Source: an uncultured Nitrospina sp.
Lineage (GTDB): Bacteria > Nitrospinota > Nitrospinia > Nitrospinales > VA-1
NCBI GenBank assembly: GCA_950072225.1
Contig: CATMOP010000089.1
Span: 1 to 7,605 of the forward strand
Direction of reading: 5' to 3'
Length of the DNA stretch: 7,605 nucleotides
Part shown: positions 5,744 to 7,605 of the stretch, in pieces
Position numbering within the stretch: position 1 is the stretch's first letter
How the letters are laid out: each line of letters opens with the position of its first letter
Translations under genes and position numbers: made by a program
The notes under the pieces: model-generated
The model's database searches: none
Told to the model about the DNA's origin: nothing
The model's input: only the letters and a program-made list of their open reading frames with translations

Positions 5744-6295
5744 TTAATAGAATTTGTTCTGGACGTTTCCCTCGTTGGTAAGCTCATAGTATAGAGAGTG
5801 GAACTCTTCGGTGGTCAGCTTGGGGTCCCGCAACCTTTCAAGATCCTCCGGTTTGATGGGAATCTGCGATAACTCGTCCCAGGCAGAGGTGGCAATCGCC
5901 ACGTAATTTGGCGGATTAAGCGGACGCAATACCAACAAGTCCACACGGTCGTTATATTTCAGCGCAAAATCAATCGCCATGCGCGCGTCTTCCGCACTCA
6001 CAGCACTGCCGATGGCAATATTTGTCGGAGGGTGCCCCCCTTTTGGCCGCCAGAACTGGATCGTATGATTCAACACTTTAATCGACTTGGATTTCAGAAA
6101 ACCTCGAAGCTCTTTCTTTTGTTTTTTATGTTTATGGGCCAACCAGATTTCGATGGTACAAATCGTTATTTTAGAAGTATCACAAGTTGGTTTGTAACTC
6201 GATGACGGGAACAGGTACTCCTTCGATACCGCCAAAGAGGACCCTGTAAACATTACAAAAAATCCCAACAAACAAGCCATCATTAACCGTTTCAT
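5744..6295 (-). CDS. Exported protein of unknown function, 183 aa
   Basis: The start is placed at ATG 6295 because AGGAG lies 5 bases before it and because MKRLMMACLLGFFVMFTGSSLA is a clean signal peptide (n-region KR, core about 4-17). The longer frame opens with TTG 6319 and would bury that signal. The mature part has two cysteines (C38, C46) that could form a disulfide. A basic stretch HKHKKQKKELRGF (about 54-66) follows, then a mixed alpha/beta region with FWRPKGGHPPTNIAIGSAVSAEDARMAIDFALKYNDRVDLLVL and PPNYVAIATSAWDE. The acidic tail ends GNVQNKFY. No family is recognised. It lies upstream of yajC in the same direction but is separated from it by a hairpin and element copy B, so it is probably its own transcription unit. 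A TATAAT at 6359-6364 may be its -10, without a good -35. Confidence 0.75.
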   Translation of the reverse strand: MKRLMMACLLGFFVMFTGSSLAVSKEYLFPSSSYKPTCDTSKITICTIEIWLAHKHKKQKKELRGFLKSKSIKVLNHTIQFWRPKGGHPPTNIAIGSAVSAEDARMAIDFALKYNDRVDLLVLRPLNPPNYVAIATSAWDELSQIPIKPEDLERLRDPKLTTEEFHSLYYELTNEGNVQNKFY

Positions 6296-6358
6296 TCTTA
6301 CTCCTGTTCCAGGTTCCAATTCTACGAATGAGCGTTATTGTAATGCATTTATTCCATT

Positions 6359-6364
6359 ATTATA
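6359..6364 (-). promoter_or_regulatory. Possible -10 box for the exported hypothetical gene
   Basis: A perfect TATAAT on the minus strand would give a leader of about 55 bases. No recognisable -35 is found at 16-18 bases. A second candidate, TACAAT, lies at 6337-6342. This is weak evidence in an A/T-rich region. Confidence 0.25.
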
Positions 6365-6476
6365 GAGAAAATACCTGGCCGAACTCATTTACACAATCCG
6401 ATCCTTACCGGTTTTTTTAGCACTGCCATAACGCAAAGCTATTGATTTTCCATGCAATAAAAAGTTACGTTTTTGC

Positions 6477-6503
6477 TAAAGTTACTCAAGTTCCTGCCGA
6501 TAA
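6477..6503 (+). promoter_or_regulatory. Sigma-28 (FliA) flagellar promoter
   Basis: TAAAGTTA (6477-6484), 11 bases, then GCCGATAA (6496-6503) matches the FliA consensus TAAAGTTT-N11-GCCGATAA at 15 of 16 positions with exact spacing. A transcript starting near 6510 would have a leader of about 30 bases to ATG 6542, with AAAGGA at 6528-6533 as RBS. It implies that this organism is flagellated or recently was, and that the YjfB-like gene belongs to the late flagellar regulon. Confidence 0.9.
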
Positions 6504-6541
6504 GACTTATAAGGATAACTCTATTTGAAAGGAATCGCATT

Positions 6542-6733
6542 ATGACACCAGTCAGCAATTCGGGTGCAACTCAAGGATTGAGTGCCGAGTTCCAAGCCGC
6601 GGCCTTAAAAACAGCACAAAATGTCCAAAAACAGGAAGGTGAGGCGGCTGTATCACTTATTTAGTCCGCAGTAGAGCCCACAGCGCAATCTTTATCGGCA
6701 GGAAAAGGCGGCAGCATAGACGTCACTGCCTAA
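6542..6733 (+). pseudogene. YjfB-like putative motility protein, interrupted by in-frame TAG
   Basis: From ATG 6542 (RBS AAAGGA, 8 bases upstream) 40 codons read to TAG 6662-6664. The same frame then continues 22 codons to TAA 6731-6733. The joined product of 63 positions fits the small YjfB-type putative motility family in size and pattern: a Ser/Ala/Gln-rich N-terminal half (SAEFQAAALKTAQNVQKQEGEAAVSLI), then, past the stop, SAVEPTAQSLSAGKGGSIDVTA. The G-x-IDv-x-A ending is characteristic of the family. The amber stands where a CAG Gln would fit by one C-to-T change. A sigma-28 promoter directly upstream supports a flagellar role. The 3' hairpin abuts the distal TAA, not the TAG. Alternatives are a recent nonsense mutation, readthrough or suppression, a functional 40-residue protein, or a sequence error. 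ATG 6473 in the same frame lies before the promoter and is not the start. Confidence 0.7.
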
Positions 6734-6753
6734 CCCTCTAACGAGGGAGGCAG
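6726..6753 (+). terminator. Hairpin spanning the distal stop of the YjfB-like gene
   Basis: CCCTC-TAAC-GAGGG (6734-6747) abuts TAA 6731-6733. The stem continues as CTGCCT (6726-6731) with AGGCAG (6748-6753), leaving only the two As of the stop codon as a bulge: 11 bp in all. CTTTTATT follows from 6763 as a late, weak U tract. Confidence 0.6.
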
Positions 6754-6755
6754 AT

Positions 6756-6813
6756 GGCAATAACTTTTATTGGCTGGAAAAGGTTGCCTCGGCTTAACGA
6801 GCTATCACCTCGT
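6756..6813 (+). repeat. Dispersed palindromic element, copy C (degenerate right arm)
   Basis: GGCAATAACTTTTATTGGC, then after a few bases GTTG-CCTCGGCT-TAAC (6783-6798), aligns with the reverse complement of copies A and B over about 43 bases with one gap. The distal TATTGC arm is missing. Instead ACGAG-CTATCAC-CTCGT (6797-6813) forms a hairpin. It is in the sense of the YjfB-like gene, opposite in the window to copies A and B, and lies between two convergent genes. Confidence 0.7.
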
Positions 6814-6847
6814 ATTTAGTGGACACAGTGATGGCCCTGATCTGGGT

Positions 6848-7411
6848 TTATGCTGAAGTATTTCTTAACCTTTGCACCATTTCATCCCGCTTGTCATGAG
6901 ACAAACGGGATGTTTTTTGTTGCTCTATATAGGGAATCAATTCCTTCAGGCGGACTACAGTGGCCCCAAATTCCCCCTTTAATGCCGCCCGGGTAAAAAC
7001 CACCACAGAGATGAACCGTACAGGACCGGTCAATTTTTCCAAGGCGTTGACATGTTTGCGGTTTTCCCATAACGGGTTAACCAGAATATCCCTCTGCCTT
7101 CCCGATTTGATTTGCCATTCCTGATCCCCTTCCCTGCCAAACACTTTGCCCGCTTCCGTTTTGACGGTAAGGACAAACACTCCATAAGCTGAAACCACCA
7201 CATGGCTCACATCGTTCATTCCCCGCTCGGCGGAAACCACCACATTGGATAAAACAGTATAGTCCGCTCCCAACCGTTCAAGCTGGTCTTTCACAACTTT
7301 CGGATCTCCTGCCAGGCGATGCTGTCTGCGCTGCTTGACCCACACCACAGTAATAACCACAACTAATAAGGTAAGAATCTTTAATCCATCTGCTGAAAAA
7401 ATAAAATCCAT
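6848..7411 (-). CDS. Membrane-anchored NERD-domain protein with altered active site
   Basis: A 187-residue protein with an N-terminal membrane helix (about 8-25) followed by a basic KQRRQHR, so the domain should be cytoplasmic. The domain matches the nuclease-related NERD pattern: LGADYTVLSNVVV, then NDVSHVVVSAYGVFVLTVKTEAGKVFG (about 66-92), a Trp (W99), and NPLWENRKHVNAL (about 112-124). NERD domains are thought to share the PD-(D/E)XK nuclease fold. Here the usual Asp of the IDH motif is Ser (S69) and the usual Glu before the Lys is Thr (T82), while K84 remains. Cleavage activity is therefore doubtful and a binding role is possible. The start is taken as ATG 7411; a TTG at 7414 is adjacent, and neither has a good RBS. 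It lies 12 bases after the stop of the upstream partial gene, so they are co-transcribed. Confidence 0.7.
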   Translation of the reverse strand: MDFIFSADGLKILTLLVVVITVVWVKQRRQHRLAGDPKVVKDQLERLGADYTVLSNVVVSAERGMNDVSHVVVSAYGVFVLTVKTEAGKVFGREGDQEWQIKSGRQRDILVNPLWENRKHVNALEKLTGPVRFISVVVFTRAALKGEFGATVVRLKELIPYIEQQKTSRLSHDKRDEMVQRLRNTSA

Positions 7412-7423
7412 CAACCTGGAGGG

Positions 7424-7605
7424 TTAAAAGTTGAAAGGGTTTGGAGGTTCAAAATTATTGGACGAGCTTTTTTCTTCCTGTTTCTTTTCAACGGACGCAG
7501 GTTTCAGTTTCATCTTTGATGCATCCGGAAAAAACTTGGGAGATAAGGTTCCGGTGCTGATCGCGCCCCCAGCTATAGACCCGCTGACCATCAAGAACAC
7601 GCCTA
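7424..7605 (-). CDS. C-terminal end of an unrecognised protein (cut by window edge)
   Basis: An open frame enters from the right edge and gives 59 complete codons ending at TAA 7424-7426. The visible part begins with a hydrophobic, Gly/Ala/Ser-rich stretch (GVFLMVSGSIAGGAIS) that could be the end of a membrane helix. It continues with a basic and acidic low-complexity tail (KMKLKPASVEKKQEEKSSS) and ends FEPPNPFNF. No family can be assigned. It was found by reading the minus strand at the edge, where no start codon is in view. The close spacing to the NERD gene suggests a shared operon. Confidence 0.55.
   Translation of the reverse strand, partial: GVFLMVSGSIAGGAISTGTLSPKFFPDASKMKLKPASVEKKQEEKSSSNNFEPPNPFNF

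Noticed and set aside
6296..6319. Eight-codon N-terminal extension of the exported hypothetical protein
   Set aside because: It would start with TTG, has no RBS, and would bury the signal peptide. AGGAG before ATG 6295 decides the start.
6400..6419. T7 run after CCGATCCTTACCGG as a terminator
   Set aside because: Only a 3-bp stem can form, and no plus-strand gene ends nearby.
6473..6664. 63-residue ORF starting at ATG 6473
   Set aside because: That ATG lies upstream of the sigma-28 promoter, so it cannot be in the transcript. The RBS and family pattern point to ATG 6542.
6662..6664. TAG as pyrrolysine or a reassigned sense codon
   Set aside because: The family is not known to use pyrrolysine, and TAG also terminates the 58-aa gene at 1150-1152. 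Kept only as a remote alternative to a nonsense mutation.
6726..6813. Integron attC-like site: element directly after a stop codon, TAAC near its start and CGGCTTAAC inside
   Set aside because: No GTTRRRY core is found at the far end of any copy. The copies follow ordinary chromosomal genes such as secF in both orientations, and no integrase is in view.

Overview
The window is chromosomal DNA, roughly half G+C, from a Gram-negative bacterium that carries flagellar regulatory signals. The core is a yajC-secD-secF cluster on the minus strand. Next to it on the same strand are a COG1579-type zinc-ribbon gene and a class A RNase P RNA gene (rnpB). Protein style (separate SecD and SecF, a PAP2-like exported protein, a zinc-ribbon gene abutting rnpB) suggests a deltaproteobacterial or Nitrospinota-like lineage. 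That placement is inference and not firm.

Layout from left to right. 1-634 (-): N-terminal part of an exported PAP2-like phosphatase. 635-975: non-coding, ending in a possible flagellar-sigma promoter. 976-1152 (+): a 58-residue single-pass membrane protein with a very strong ribosome binding site. 1153-1349: non-coding, with a 39-bp direct repeat and the probable rnpB terminator. 1350-1727 (-): rnpB. 1718-2458 (-): coiled-coil plus zinc-ribbon protein, whose stop codon lies inside the first helix of rnpB. 2459-2693: G/C-run leader and repeat copy A. 2694-5145 (-): secF and secD. 5256-5567 (-): yajC, with a promoter upstream. 5568-5743: repeat copy B. 5744-6295 (-): unrecognised exported protein. 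6477-6733 (+): a near-perfect sigma-28 (FliA) promoter driving a YjfB-like putative motility gene interrupted by an in-frame TAG. 6734-6847: repeat copy C. 6848-7411 (-): membrane-anchored NERD-domain protein with a degraded active site. 7424-7605 (-): C-terminal end of a further unrecognised protein in the same transcription unit.

How the genes work together. YajC, SecD and SecF form the accessory complex that helps SecYEG export proteins using proton-motive force. RNase P matures tRNAs. The other genes are envelope or motility accessories.

Two observations stand out. First, three genes in both orientations (secF, the exported hypothetical, the YjfB-like gene) are each followed, with zero gap after the stop codon, by a hairpin of unrelated sequence. 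A related, roughly 61-bp partly palindromic element then follows in gene-sense orientation, so this looks like a dispersed 3'-UTR module. Second, the YjfB-like gene has an intact FliA promoter, RBS and family-like C-terminus but is split by a single amber codon. The hairpin abuts the distal TAA rather than the amber, so the full-length frame is probably the original gene.
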